From positions 12,028,001 through 12,092,000 of the forward strand of contig NC_080672.1 of assembly GCF_030247195.1 (NCBI RefSeq): 64,000 bases of DNA, written 5' to 3'. Below are positions 45,590-58,142 of this stretch, in pieces (the stretch's first letter is position 1; every line of letters begins with the position of its first letter). The position numbers and the translations under genes were made by a program. This DNA is from Topomyia yanbarensis (lineage: Eukaryota; Arthropoda; Insecta; Diptera; Culicidae). Under the pieces are notes generated by a model, which saw only the letters and a list, made by a program, of their open reading frames with translations, was not told where the DNA came from and ran no database searches.

Positions 45590-45662
45590 CCCAGGGATAG
45601 CATAAGGGTTTGTACCTTGGGCCGGAGTCCCAAGGGTTGCAGGTTCGAATGCTGCCTCTGGG
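45590..45662 (+). tRNA. tRNA-like sequence: tRNA pseudogene or SINE head
   Basis: 73 nt that can form CCCAGGG/CTCTGGG acceptor pairing, an extended anticodon stem CCTTGGG/CCCAAGG with a 7-base loop CCGGAGT, and a T-arm GCAGGTTCGAATGCTGC with one mismatch. Internal promoter boxes fit: TAGCATAAGGG matches TRGYNNARNNG and GGTTCGAATGC is one base off the B-box. The D stem is poor. No CCA is expected in eukaryotic DNA. It is more likely a tRNA-derived SINE or pseudogene than a working tRNA. Confidence 0.5.
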
Positions 45663-48414
45663 GGGAATTTTTCACACAATTGCTTTCATTTAACTCACCA
45701 ATTCGATTTGTTTTCCCTGTTGGATACCACCAAAAAATTCTTAATTTTTCAGCATCCATCCAGCATTTCGATTCGGGATGTTAGCAAAAATGGCGAAAAT
45801 TTCGAATAGTGTTGAACAAAAAATAATGAAAAGTCACCTCCTCTAGAATCAATTTACATTTCAAAGGTGGTTGAGTGGCAAGCCTGAATGTTTCTCAGCT
45901 CATTCTGTGTTCAAACGTTGGGATCATATCAAATGTAAAATTTCTGGTTACGTCATCCTTCGTAAGAGAAGTAATGCCGTCGGAACCGATCCATATGTTG
46001 ATTGACCAATATCTAGGGTCCAGATGGTGGCGTTGCCTTTCTGGCGTCGGTGATAGGCATTTAGTATGGGAAGAGATCGAAGGAAAATTAGTTTGAATAA
46101 AAGTAATAAATAACTCGATTCACCAACCGGAAGAAGTCTTAAAAATCTTCATTGTTATGTAAAGTTTGTTTAATAATGCGTTTAAAACGAAACATAAATA
46201 TTACTCGAACCAACTAATATGAGCGGTAGAATTCATTTTAATGCCCGGCATGTAAAACAGACATTGGAAAACACGTCAAATGTATGTAGCCGTGGCGCAC
46301 AATATGTTTTTTCGATCGTTATTTATTCATAAACTGAAGTTGTTCATTAAACATTATAAATATAAGTACTACTAGAAGCAGAGCCGTAGCATGGTCTTTT
46401 GACGCCCTTGGCGGAGTATCAGCCGCACCCTCGCGTACAAATTCGATTATGCTAAACGACTTAGGATGTAATGAAACATCGAGATCTACTGTCACCCTGA
46501 ATTTTGTTTTAACACTTTTGTGAAACTTGGAAAATTCTTGATTTTAGTTGATACTGGGGTTTGAAAAGGCTGTTTTTAATTTTTTTCATGCCAAATGTAG
46601 TAAATAAAATCATAAAAATCTCATAAAAAATTGTATTGGCAAAAGTTGCCTATCTCGTATTTTTAATTTTTAAACTGAGATAAAAATTTCAAATAAAAAT
46701 CAAAAAACTTTTCGAATTGACACCAGATTTCAACATTTCATTGATTTCAAAAACATTTCGTGGTTGTTGTGCTATCTTATAACCATTTAGCACTTTTCGA
46801 GGAACATTTTTTTAAGTTTGTGATTGGCAATCGATGCCTTTATCTTTTCTGTAGTAATCTCTCGATTTATGCCCAGAGGATTTCATATTAAAAAGAATCA
46901 TAACTGATTCGACAAGAACCTAGATAATGATTATGGTTGGTCTGTATAGGAATTACGTATGTCATCTGAGACATCTGCTGGCTTGCTATAAACTTTTTGG
47001 CTTACAGCAAGCCAACAAGCGAGGATGTTTTTGTGTATTTTTTCGTGTCATAAGATAGCCCAAATCGATTACTCGAGAAATTGGCGCTTGTCATAATCGT
47101 GTTTCGCTGTATCTCAGGAACCCAACAGAATTTAAAAATTCTGGAAATGTCACATGGTAGAGATTCAAATTCAGTAACATGGCATATCTAACTCAGTTCA
47201 CCCCAAAATGGCGTTTGTCATAAGATAGCACAAAAGCTACGATTTGGTATACAAAAAAAAATAAAAACTGCATGGCCAAGCTTAAGTCCCATCTCAATTG
47301 AAAAATATTCCTTGTACCATAAAGACATTTTTTCAACATTACACCAGATCTCGACGCTTCATGACATTGTTTTTTGATTGCACTCAAACTTTGCAACTTT
47401 TTTCGAGGTACCAATGCTGTTGAGTTGCGTCCGATTTGAAATTTCAGGAATACCATAAATATTGGCACTCTACCGTATATTAAGTGTACTCCTCCATTGA
47501 CTCAAATGATCCTAAAATGAATGATGAACAAGATTCGTCGCCAAAGATCCGAGCTTCCATTTGAAATCAAACATAATGAACTGGGTTCGACCGTATCCGT
47601 TCTTCATTCGGATCAAAGATAGTCTGCGAAGCAGAGCCTAAAATTCTCATACCTATTCAATGACCGACGAAATTCAGAGAATTCATTTTCGTCCTTTCCC
47701 TGCCTCTTTCCTCGCTAACTGCATGAAAAAATAAAACAATAAAGACGATGTCCCCTCCTCTCTCGATTCTATGAAAACGAGTAGCAGCAGCAGCGACTTT
47801 CGTTTTCCTATGACAATCCGAAGTTGCAATTTCGTTTTGATGTTTGGTCAGTAATTTGCGATTTTCATTCATTAAATGAAATTAATGCAGTGTGCATCTA
47901 ATAATGCAACTAGAACATAGTTAAAATAAGAAATATGCACACCGATCAGGCTTCCGTCTTACAATACCATCATTAGCTCGCAAATCTACAGAATCGAGCA
48001 TCGACAAATAAATATCATTGCTAGTGTATGTTCGTTTCCCCAGCAGTAAGTTCAATATCGAATGTACCAATATCATTCTAAATCTCAAAGCGAAAACGAG
48101 CGTGAGGAGAGAATAATGAAAACACTCTGCTACATGCTTGCTTTGTCCTAGCCTGTTGTCTCATTTTCGATTTCGCAAAGTGCTAGTGGTATGGAAAGAA
48201 ACTTCGTTCTTTCGTCATTTTCGCCTGATTTTGGCAAATGAAAAAAACATTTTCCGACTCTGCTGCGAAGTATTCTAATATTCCGCAAGATGCAAAAATG
48301 TTCAGCTGTGCCAGATATCTCGAAAGTTCGCCTAGATAAGCTCAGGATTGTGATATTTTGTCTAAAGCTAACAAATGACGTTGCTGGCGACAAGACTTTA
48401 ATGGAGAACTAACA
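45663..48414. other. Unassigned AT-rich region with diverged repeats
   Basis: No convincing gene. ACACCAGATTTCAACATTTC near 46726 and ACACCAGATCTCGACGCTTC near 47341 suggest diverged direct repeats about 615 bp apart. TTGTGCTATCTTATAA near 46768, CATAAGATAGCCCAAA near 47049 and CATAAGATAGCACAAA near 47219 form inverted matches. CAGAGCCGTAGCATGG near 46379 looks like a hAT end, but no partner end is seen. Confidence 0.35.
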
Positions 48415-48780
48415 CATGTTTACAAGCCCGCTCACAAAGTTGAGATCGATGGTGTAGTTACCGATTCGGACATGGCATGCGTGGATCTACTAATTGAAGG
48501 AATTGGCTGTTTCAAGAACTCCTTGCCCCAGTGAACGAAGATTTTGAGTGACAATCGCATCGGGCGAGACTGCTTTGCGTCTTCTTCGACAAGGATCGTC
48601 TGCATGATCGGTTGTTTGTGCCACACGTCATGCCTGCAGTATTGCACTAATTACAAGCAAATCGGTCTTTGTAATAATAATCTCTTGAAAGGCAGCCAAA
48701 TTTACCAGCAAAATAAAGCTCTGCCACAAATCCGAAGCAAACAGCACCTGGTCTTGGACAATTGAGAAGGAATATTTTCC
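48415..48780 (+). pseudogene. LINE ORF1 fragment (I/LOA-like family)
   Basis: Reads HKVEIDGVVTDSDMACVDLL and IGCFKNS, then RLFVPHVM-like sequence in another frame. This matches the middle of the intact ORF1 at 17407-18771 (VVEIDGVVAEPG.., GVGCFKDPSL, RLFVPRVMNC). Only this piece is visible, broken by stops. Confidence 0.6.
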
Positions 48781-50329
48781 AACTCTTCCAGGAACAACAT
48801 TTCATGTGACATTATTCAACTTAGTGCAGGATTCGTTAGACCTAAGTTGGGAACCGGCAACTTTGTGATATTGCGGAGCTCATCCCGGCATCGAGGAGAC
48901 TTCAATTTTCATGGTACGGCATAGGGTTTTCTTCTCGATGATAATTAATCTAGCTTACTCTACGATCATTGCTGGAGCTTAGAAAGGCGCTTTACTGATC
49001 ATGACTACATTTCCGTTCCCTTGTTCCTATAAATTGAGAAAACGAGTGGAAAAAGTTTTCAATATTTTTCGCTATGTTTGTTGAAATTTTGAAGTCTTTG
49101 TCTTGTTTGTTGTTTATTCTGTCTGCTATGGCTTTCTTTTTCAGTTCGACTTTCAAACAATAATTTTGTGTGTTCCTGGGAATTCTTATCCTGTCTAATT
49201 TCATGACTTAACCTCACAAGCAGATCAAGCTTTTAGCGCCCCCCTAAGGTTGGCGCTAAAATCTTGTCTGTCTAAAACTGTTCAGGCGCAATGAAAAAAA
49301 AATGTCAGGTTTTCGTTACACCTCGATGTAGTGTCCGGACGAACCAGATACTGAACAAACCTATCGCACAACAGGAGAACTTTATTAAATTTTTTATTCC
49401 TTTTAATTCTTGGAGTTTCGGTTTATTCTCTTCACTCTTTTGTGTCCCTTTCATTTTTTTAGTATATCTTTCTCTCGCTCTATCTTAGTCCCTACACTCA
49501 AGAAGTGCATAAGTGGCAATTTTAGAGTATTCGTCCTTGTAGATTTCCGTCAATGGTCTCAAATGTGATGAACAACTGAATCATTTTACTCTATCTGCAG
49601 ATGGCTTTCCAAACAAGAATTTTTGGCGAATGTTGACAGCTATTTTTTTTTATTTTCCTGTATAGTTTTTCCACCGAGTGTTGGTTTTAGCCCAAAACAT
49701 TTCATTGATTTTTCTCACAATTTATTGAAACTTTAATCAAAATGTTGGAACGACGCACGAACTGGCCAAATATCATCCGCGTTAAAAAGTGGCGAGTGTT
49801 TAGTTACTACAATCGCTTGAATGTCTTGATCACATGGGATACGATTCAATATGCGATTCCGGGCTGCTACCGTTTCATTTATACATACGCGCTGGAGATC
49901 TACAAATATAGTGCTCTTCTTTTTTAAGAGTTTTTAATAGAATCATATGGCTTCAACATTCCGGAGCATAGCTTAGCGTCCATTATGCCTTTTTCAGTCT
50001 TTATCCATTGAACATAATCAAATAGACAATGTATGAAGTGCTAAAATGAGGAAAGATGGGGCATTTCGCTTACTCGAGAGTAATTACTTCGCCCTTACTG
50101 TCCACGGAAGTGTTTGAGAATGTCTTTCCAATGACTAGATCTCATGAATCAATAGCAAAGAAAGCCGTCGTAATGTTGAGCAGTTAGCAATAGCAATATG
50201 AAGCTTACATTTCAACTCTCCGTGTCCAAATCGTTTCGATCTGCCTACCTTTCTATTGGTTTCCATCTGTAAAATATTTCTGTATTTTCGCTACTATTTC
50301 CCAGTCAGTTCGTACTCCGACTGCCGGAT
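48781..50329. other. Non-coding, no recognised feature
   Basis: AT-rich with poly-A and poly-T runs and short ORFs without motifs. I see no gene, repeat array or clear element boundary here. Confidence 0.3.
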
Positions 50330-50368
50330 CGTTTTTAACCAAATCTAGATCGAAATTTAGCGAAATCG

Positions 50369-51968
50369 ATGATTCGAAAAATTCCTCTAACACAATCTGT
50401 TAGAGTACCTATTGCTGAAGCACAGTGGAATTTCGAAATAATGACTGGATTCTGCCGGAATTCAGGTACAACAGGTTTGGAGCGAATTCGTGTACAGCGA
50501 ATTACACGTAAAGAAGCCGAAAACAGAGTGAATACGCCAGCACTCATCTTGACTTTCTGCAAGACCACATACCCGGAATACATTCAGATCGGTTTGCTTC
50601 GCGTCCCTACCCGCCCGTACTTCCCAAACCCGATGCTTTGTTATGGATGCTTCAAATACGGTCATACTCGTTTTCGCTGTCCTGGCCCGCAACGTTGTCC
50701 TAATTGCTCTGGAGAACATCAAGGTGAAGAAAAATTTCGAGCAGCCCAGTTCTGCCTAAATTATAAAGGTGATCACCAACCAACAAGCCGCCAATGTCCA
50801 AATTACAAAAAGGAAGTAGAGGTCATAAAAATAAAAATCCGCGACAATTTAACATTCCCGGAAGCGCGCAAACGAGCTGAACAGCAAAATCTTGGAAGTT
50901 ACGCCCAGGCTGCAGCGCAATCAAGCGAGATCCTGAATAAATTGAAAGAACTGGAGCGCAGACAATGAAGAAGAAGGATGAGCAGATCGTTAAACTTCTG
51001 GCAGAGAACAAACGCAAGGACGAGAAAATTGAGCAAATGATGGCGTACATCAAACAACAGTCGGCCAGCCAAGAAAAAACATACCATAACAAAGAACAGA
51101 AGCAAACGAACCCGCCAATTGGGCCTGTAACGAGATCCAGGAACAACTCACCAGCGATAAATACGAACTCGAGGAAAACGAGGAAGACCACAGAAACAAT
51201 ACACCCCGTTCAGCAAACCAACGACAACCTCACCGGATAACCTAAGCCCACCACCAAAAAGAACCGCTGCCACTACCACCAACGAAACTATGGAATATTC
51301 AGACGATGAAATTGAGATTACCGAGACGCCTCCTAGCCAGCCTCTTCGATAATTCTCATTTTCATCAACGTTTGGATACCAACGACAACCCGCGCACGAA
51401 CACTGACCACGAGATAGATCGGTTTGGAAGAGAGGAAAGTGCAGTACTCCTTCCAACGCAAGCACAGCAGGATGAAGGAACTATCCGGGCCGTCATACCC
51501 CAACCCGTTGATAGTGAATTAACTTGTGGGGCCGATAGGAACACCGACTTTACCACTACAACTTGTAAACCAGCAGACCAAAAACCCACGATCGACGAAC
51601 AGAAGGAGATCAGCAGAACTACACAAAGTCTATCCCCAGTGCCGACCGCAGTCGGTGTTCGTGAGCATAATAGTGTAGTTTGTACGACAGCGGTTGGTAC
51701 TGTGGGGCTGGACCCTCTACAGGTCAGTTCCGAAATTGTCAATCCCCTTGCAGGTACTGCTTGTTCTGATGTTCTTCCAGGTTTGTCTGACAACATCGAC
51801 GACACGCTCCTTCCACAACACCACTCGCTGTCGCCCGGAGAAGGTCCATCGAGATATCCGTTTCGAGATGGAACAGCTGTCACCACAACAGTAGCGTCGA
51901 AGCGGACAACGAAAACTAACGAAAAGTCTTTCCCCAGTGCCGGTCGCTGTCGGCAATTCTGGAAGTAA
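50369..51968 (+). pseudogene. LINE ORF1 (gag-like), frameshifted
   Basis: The first frame (to 50968) has ALILTFCKTTYPEYIQIGLL, the knuckles CYGCFKYGHTRFRC and CPNCSGEH, and a partly damaged third (FCLNYKGDHQPTSRQC; the usual CxxC start is altered). A lysine/glutamate-rich coiled-coil-like stretch follows in a second frame (50965-51240). A long low-complexity threonine/proline-rich part lies in a third (51306-51968). Role in the family: RNA binding. Confidence 0.75.
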
Positions 51969-52384
51969 TCGTGTAGTAGTTTCGACAGCGGCTGGCACTG
52001 TGGGGGTAGACGTCCCACAGGTCAGTCCTATTCCACCTCGCTTACGAACGGATTTTGTTGCGGTTTATCCCGTTACAGATATGACCAGCACGCATCGAAC
52101 GAGTAACCGGTTTGGGAAAGAAGAGAATAAATTAGCTTCCCCACTTCATCATGAAGGGATCGACCGGGGGAAGAGGACTGCCCTTACTTCCCAGATATAC
52201 AGTCCTCGCAATTCTCCTCCTGGCTTTCCACCGGCGAAGATACACCGCAACAACAGCAGAAGCATCAGAGCACCGATATCACGGTTGAAATCAGCGCAAC
52301 CACGTCCCGGTACCAACGAAACACACCGGCGAGAACTTGCAGGCAATCACCTTCGCCATCAACATCGTCTTCGTCAGCGACTTT

Positions 52385-54177
52385 CGCCAATCGAGACAGC
52401 AGATGCTTCGCCCTTCAATGGAACATCCGGGGCCTGCGAACCAACATCAGCGAGCTTAAACAGCTGATCTGCGAATACGGACCGAGTCTGATAGCGCTAC
52501 AGGAAACAAAAGTGGACAACCGAGTAGTTCCAGCAGATTTCATCGGTAACAACTATACTCTGCTGCTGAAAATTGGTAGCTGTTGATACTGGCAACAAGG
52601 AGTAGGTCTTGCCATTCGGGATGGTGTTCCATTTGAACGAATTGATATCAACGACAGTATACAAGCTATCGCAGTTCGGATCCAACTGCCACAACAAATG
52701 ACGGTGGTATCGATCTACGTCCCTCCCAATACTCAACAGTGTCAAGAACAGCTGGGTGACTTCCTCGAAAAGCTTCCACGTCTAGTGCTTGTACTAGGCG
52801 ACTTTAACGCGCACCATATTTGCTGGGGTTCTACGAAATCTACCGCACTAGGCCACATCATCGCCGAAAAAACGCTATCGGAACGATTACTCATCCTCAA
52901 CGACAGATCGCACACTCGGATTGATCCAGCTACCGGTATTACTTCGGCTATTGACCTCTCGATCTGCTCAGAATCGGTGGCTTCGAAATTTGTTTGGCGA
53001 ACACTTCCGGACACCCACAGCAGTGATCACTTTCCCATTCTCGTTTCCATTCCCGGACTGTCGACTATCCCAACGAAAAGACAGAAATGGATTTACGACC
53101 AAGCAGATTGGACAACCTACGAGCGATTGACCGCCAACGCTATTCGACCGGGCGTCGAAATATCAATCGACTGTTTCGTTGACCGGTTGATTAGAGCAGC
53201 AAACACCGCGATACCTCGCACTACCGGCAGAGTCGGTCCCAAAGCGGTTCCGTGGTGGTGTTCGGAGGTGAAAGCAGCTATCAAAAATCGGAGAAAAGCA
53301 CTTAGAGCACTGAAGCGTATACCAGCAGAGGACCCACGAAAAGCGGATGCACTGAAAAGCTTCCAGGAATCACGGGCAGCAGCAAGAAAGTCTATCCATG
53401 ACGCCAAGAAAAAATCATGGGAAGACTTTGTCGCGAAGATATCTCCAAGTTCAACTACGTCGGAGATGTGGCAGACAGTGAACACGTTGAGAGGGAAACG
53501 CCAGCACCGCCCAACTGTCATCAAGCGGTCCAATGGTTACACGGATAAGCCAGAAGAAATAGCTGAAGAACTGGCGCAACACTACAGCGAAAGATCCGCA
53601 ACCTCCAGCTATTCGTCGTTGTTCCAGAGGGAGAAAGAAAAGGCCGAACGAAACCGCATAAACTTCTCGCCAGATAGCGATGATATCTACAATTCGGACT
53701 TCACTCTGAATGAATTGCTGTGGGCACTCGACAGAGGAAGAAGTGGCTCTTCAGGACCGGACTGCATCGGCTATCCAATGCTTCAGCGACTGCCATTGTC
53801 TGTGAAAACTGCCATGTTGGAACTTTTCAACAGAATATGGCGCAGTGGCGTATTCCCACCCTGTTGGCGAACCGGAATCATCGTACCAATTCCAAAGCCA
53901 AGCTCGGATGACGCGGGTCCAGCTGCATTCCGTCCAATCACGTTAACTAGTTGTATGGCGAAGGTGTTCGAGCGAATTGTCAACCGACGGTTAACCACCG
54001 AACTAGAGTCGAACGGGCGTCTCGACAAACGACAACATGCCTTTAGATCTGGTCGGGGTACTGACACATACTTTGCGGAGTTGGAGAGGTCATTACCCGA
54101 CCGTGACGAGCACTGTCTGATAGCGTCGCTAGACTTGGCCAAGGCGTACACTGCAGAAATGGCAAATACGCGGAAGG
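52385..54177 (+). pseudogene. LINE ORF2 N-terminal part: endonuclease and RT start
   Basis: LQWNIRGLRTNISELKQLI and IALQETK near 52399-52510 open an APE-type endonuclease. A stop near 52585 breaks it. From 52698 the frame continues with VVSIYVPPNTQQC, VLGDFNAHHICWGS, AIDLSICSE and HSSDHFPILV, so the catalytic residues are present. The RT start follows: SGPDCIGYPML, FRPITLTSCMAKVFERIV, QHAFRSGRGT and LDLAKAY, after which the frame is lost. Confidence 0.85.
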
Positions 54178-55965
54178 ATGATAAACATTGTCAACAGTTT
54201 TCTGGCAGAGAGAACGTTCCAAGTCAACGTAGAGGGGCATTTGTCGCCAGCACATCCGTTGGAAAATGGTGTGCCGCAGGGCTCAGTGCTTTCTGTGACA
54301 CTATTTCTCGTGGCTATCCAACCCATCTTCCGCGTGGTCCCGAACTCCGTACAAGTGTTGCTGTATCTTCTTGTGTGGGGAAAGAAAGAACAGTCGCTCC
54401 TTCGGAAACTTCAGGCCGCAGTAAAAGCCGTCGATAAATGGTCGAGAAGTGTTGGATTTACGATATCTGCAACGAAATCCAGCATCTTCTATTGCAGCCC
54501 TAACGTGCGCCGTGAACCCATGCAGGCGATAAAGGTAGATGGTGTAGCCGTTCCGACACTAACGCTGCTGAGAACTCTCGGTGTCACTCTCGACCGATCA
54601 CTCAATTTTAAAGCGCATTGTAAAATGACGAAGAAGACGTGTGAATCCAGGCTGCGTATCTTGAAGATGATCGGTGCCAAGCTACCCCGTGGTCAACGCG
54701 CTTCTTTACTGCAAATCGGGTCCGCAATTGTTACCTCGCGACTCCTCTACGGTATGGGACTTGTAAGCAGAGGAGGAGATGCCGTCATCCAAACGCTCGC
54801 TCCTACATACAACAGGATGGTAAGGTTTGCATCCGGTGCATACGTCACGAGCCCAATCGTAGCCATTATGGCAGAAGCTGGAACCCTACCATTCGACCTA
54901 CTCGTTCTTCAAAATATAGCCAGGTTGGCCATCCATACGATGGGAAAAAGCAAGGATAATGCCGATCTCCCCCTGGTACATCGAGCATCCGAACGTCTGA
55001 CAGAGGTGATCGGAATCCCTCTTCCAGATATTTGCACTCGTACACGTTTAGCTGCACGAAGATGGTACGAACCCAAGCCCCAGATCGTGTGGGACATAAA
55101 GAGACGTGTGAAAGCTGGTGACCCCTCGGAAAATGTTCGGCCTGCTTTTCAGGAGCTCCTAGCAGGTCGTTTCAACCGTTTAACTATCGTCTACACGGAC
55201 GACTCGAAAGACGACAATGCGGTAGGTGTGGGAGTGTATGGAGAATACTTCCAACAATCGGTTGGTCTTCCCTCGCCATGCAGCGTCTTCTCGGCAGAAG
55301 CGTTTGCAATCAAAACAGCGCTAGCAACACATAACACGGTCAGTGATTTGGTGGTTATGTCTGACTCGGCCAGTTGCTTATCGGCATTAGAAGCTGGCAC
55401 ATCGCAACACCCGTGGATTCAGCAGATTGAAAACATGCTACGAGGCCGTCCAATCAAGCTGTGCTGGATTCCGGGTCATGCTGGTATCCATGGCAACGAA
55501 GAGGCAGGCCGCCTCGCTGGAGAAGCCAGGGGTAATGCCCCTTTGCAAATAGCCGTTCCGGGAGCAGACGCGAACAACCGAATGAAAACAGCTATCCGAA
55601 ATCAATGGTTCCGTCGATGGTCTGCGTCCACTGAAGTAAAACTTCGCGAAGTTAAGTTCGACACAGGGAAGTGGACTGACCGCGAGAATTCGGCCGAACA
55701 GCGAGTGCTTACCCGGCTTCGAAAAGGGCATACCCGGCTAACACACGACTTTCTTCTAAAGAAAACCTCACCACCAGTGTGCGACTGCTGTGGGACCATT
55801 GTAGATGTCCGCCATGTGATCCTCCACTGCAGAAAGTACGACGACGTTAGAAGGAAGCACGACATCGAGTCGACTAGTCTGCGAGCGGCTCTGCGCAACG
55901 ACAGGAAAAATGAGGAGAGTATGGTAAAATTCCTCAAGGAAACTATCTTGTTTAATATGTTGTAA
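54178..55965 (+). pseudogene. LINE ORF2 C-terminal part: RT end and RNase H
   Basis: Resumes in another frame with FLAERTFQVNVEGHLSP and NGVPQGSVLSVTLFL. The expected (Y/F)ADD box is absent: the sequence goes from VQVLLYLLVWGKK straight to QSLLRKLQAAVKAVDKW, so the active site has been deleted. Downstream RNase H motifs remain (IVYTDDSK, SAEAFAIK, VMSDSASC, IPGHAGIHGNEEAGRL; the last acidic residue differs from the usual EKAD). A Cys/His cluster CDCCGTIVDVRHVILHC ends the protein. Confidence 0.88.
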
Positions 55966-57072
55966 CTTGTATTTTGAATTGTAACTGATAACTGACAACC
56001 GCATTGAAACATTTTCCAAGTAAAATATTTTTCTTTCGACACGAATGCACCACTTCTTGGTGTAAAGTGTCGTTAATAAACAACAACAAAAACAACAACT
56101 ACAACAACAACAAAACTATTTTTTCATAAGATTAATATGAAAACATACGACATTTTATAAGTTATTGCATATGACAATCGTTTGAATTTCATTCGAGCAT
56201 TCTATGACACTCATATCCATAAGAGAAATATATAATATTACCTTATGGAAAATCAAAGTAGCCATATGGAAAATAAAATCGTAGCAACCCGATTTGACGA
56301 AATCAATGCCGTTTCATAAGATAATCTTATTATTTACATACATTCTTTTTGTGGTTAAAAATTGTACGAAAAAAATCATGCGAAATTCACAATTTTTTGC
56401 CTGAATGTTAAACACTACACTACCCATGATCGCATATTTATCCCGTTTTCTATGCGGGATTTCCTACCTTTATGGTACTCAGGGCCGTCGAGAGCGGCGG
56501 CGGGCCCCAAGGCTAGTGTTACTGACGGGCCCTTCTCAACTTACTTATTTGAATCTTGATTAGAGGACTTGTATATATTCATTCATATATCAAACAAGCA
56601 ACAGCAACATAGTTGCTAAAATTGCTATGGTTACGAGTTTTTCAATTAGCGGGTTCCTGGGTACTCTTTTGCCCTGTTAAAAATGTACACAATGATTAAC
56701 AACCTTATTAGAGGTATATGGAGATAATCCGTGTATTCGCACCACGTTTGTGTCATCGCCTTTATATATACAGAGGTACTGACTTCATGTTGCCACATTC
56801 AATGATATATTTAATTTTGCGCAATAAACGCTTCTACTTGATTATTAGTTTGAAAAATAATCAGTACACTATGTCCAACTATGAAATTGTAAGGTATAGA
56901 CATTGATCATCTTTACCTCCATTTGCAAATTTGATATTTTTAACTTCTCCAACAGATGATTTTAAGGGACACCTCGAAAAGTAAACAGGAATACAGTTTG
57001 ACCACAGTACGGCCATTTTCCGCTTTGATCGTCATTCATTTTTATTCACGTTCGACACAGTAGCTTGAAGTA

Positions 57073-57587
57073 GGGGAGACTGGGGCTAGTTGGCGGGGTT
57101 TTTTGGTTTCAATTTTTATCGCCGATTTTTTTAAAGTGTTTGATGCATTGTCTCCATTTTTAGAGACAAAAATATGTGACGCGGAAAACCCGCTAACTTA
57201 CATCGGCCCCGGGGTAAGTTGGCGGTATGTGGGTATACGCCAAAAACTAAGCAATCAAATGGAGATTCAATTACTTCAAGGGTCCTTTTGGAACGTGCTG
57301 AATGTCTTTTCGAGAAAACTGTATATTAACCGACATTTGCTATTATATTTCAGTTTCAATACCCCGCAATTTTGACTTTGACGCGTACTCCCTATACAAA
57401 AGAAAATTTTCGAAATTTTTTATGCAATTGGCCGGAATAAATATCTCCTACATTGGCGAGATACACAAGAAAAAGATTTTCTTACTTTGGAGTGAATTCC
57501 AGAAATAAAAATATTTCATGATTTTATTGCACTGTAAATAGTACCGCCAACTTATCCCACGTGCAGCACCGCCAACTTGCCTCAACC
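57073..57587. mobile_element. MITE-like repeat with TTGGCGG ends
   Basis: GGGGAGACTGGGGCTAGTTG followed by GCGG at 57073 faces CCGCCAACTTGCCTCAACCG near 57570-57590. Inner copies of the motif (GGTAAGTTGGCGG near 57212, CCGCCAACTTATCCCAC near 57544) repeat the pattern. The interior has small ORFs only. Confidence 0.6.
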
Positions 57588-57629
57588 GCATATTTTAATA
57601 AAAATTATTTAAAAAATTAAAAAAAAAAA

Positions 57630-57895
57630 ATTATTCTGCCTAAGCTCGACCCTCATTATCAGAAGGCAAAAATTAAGCCCGCACGATATTAAGCCTGTTC
57701 TAATGACCCTGCCACTTCTAGTTTTCCGATCTGTTTACTTCACATCCTTGCTCTCACTTGAGTACTATGGCTTCAATTTTCATAAATTTCCCTACCCAGT
57801 AATCTCTAGCTAATTGAATGTCGTTAAAATGTAAAAAGAAAATGTGACTAACATAGTCGAAATAAAAAAGGAAAAAAGTTAAATATAAAATAAAG
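57630..57895 (-). repeat. Half copy of the hairpin-1 MITE, reversed
   Basis: Reads as the reverse complement of about 44640-44835: AAGCTCGACCCTCAT, TAAGCCTGTTCTAATGACCC, CTAGTTTTCCGATCTG and GAGTACTATGGCTTC all appear in order. Only one arm is present, so this copy cannot fold like the one at 44.7 kb. Confidence 0.75.
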
Positions 57896-58142
57896 CTCTG
57901 GTATCCACAATTTCGAATTCTCAAGTTATTAGAAAAAAAGGTCTTTCAAATTTTTCTCCGCTTTCATCATATGACAATTTAATAGGGTGAATAATTACAA
58001 AGAAATTACAATTCTTATTTTTCTTGCTCTTCTATGAATACCAGACGTTTTCACCCATCTTCCGGATAAAAATTCGGGCCCCCAAACGCGACCCGGGCCC
58101 CAGGGCAATTGCCCCGGCTGACCCCCCCTCTCATCGGGCCTG

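Larger units (their letters stand above)
50330..56118 (+). mobile_element. Nearly full-length, broken non-LTR element with RNase H
   Basis: ORF1 with zinc knuckles, then endonuclease, RT, RNase H and a 3' tail of CAA-type repeats (about 56078-56118). The 5' end is not defined and ORF1 probably lacks its start. Stops and frame changes occur near 50968, 51240, 52585 and 54150-54180. It resembles LOA/R1/I-type elements with an RNase H and is a different family from the one at 12928-19054. Confidence 0.88.
56480..58142. mobile_element. hAT-like element with perfect 8-bp duplication
   Basis: CAGGGCCGTCGAGAG at 56480 and ..TCTCATCGGGCCTG at 58142, flanked by identical ATGGTACT at 56472-56479 and 58143-58150. 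GC-rich subterminal runs (GGCGGGCCCC; GGGCCCCAGGG) contrast with an AT-rich core. No transposase frame is seen. It contains two further insertions (57073-57587 and 57630-57895). Confidence 0.9.

Noticed and set aside
46379..46394. CAGAGCCGTAGCATGG, resembling a hAT end
   Set aside because: No facing end and no 8-bp duplication could be found in the window.
51365..52018. Minus-strand 217-aa ORF
   Set aside because: Antisense to the low-complexity part of a LINE ORF1 (plus strand), with no recognisable motif.
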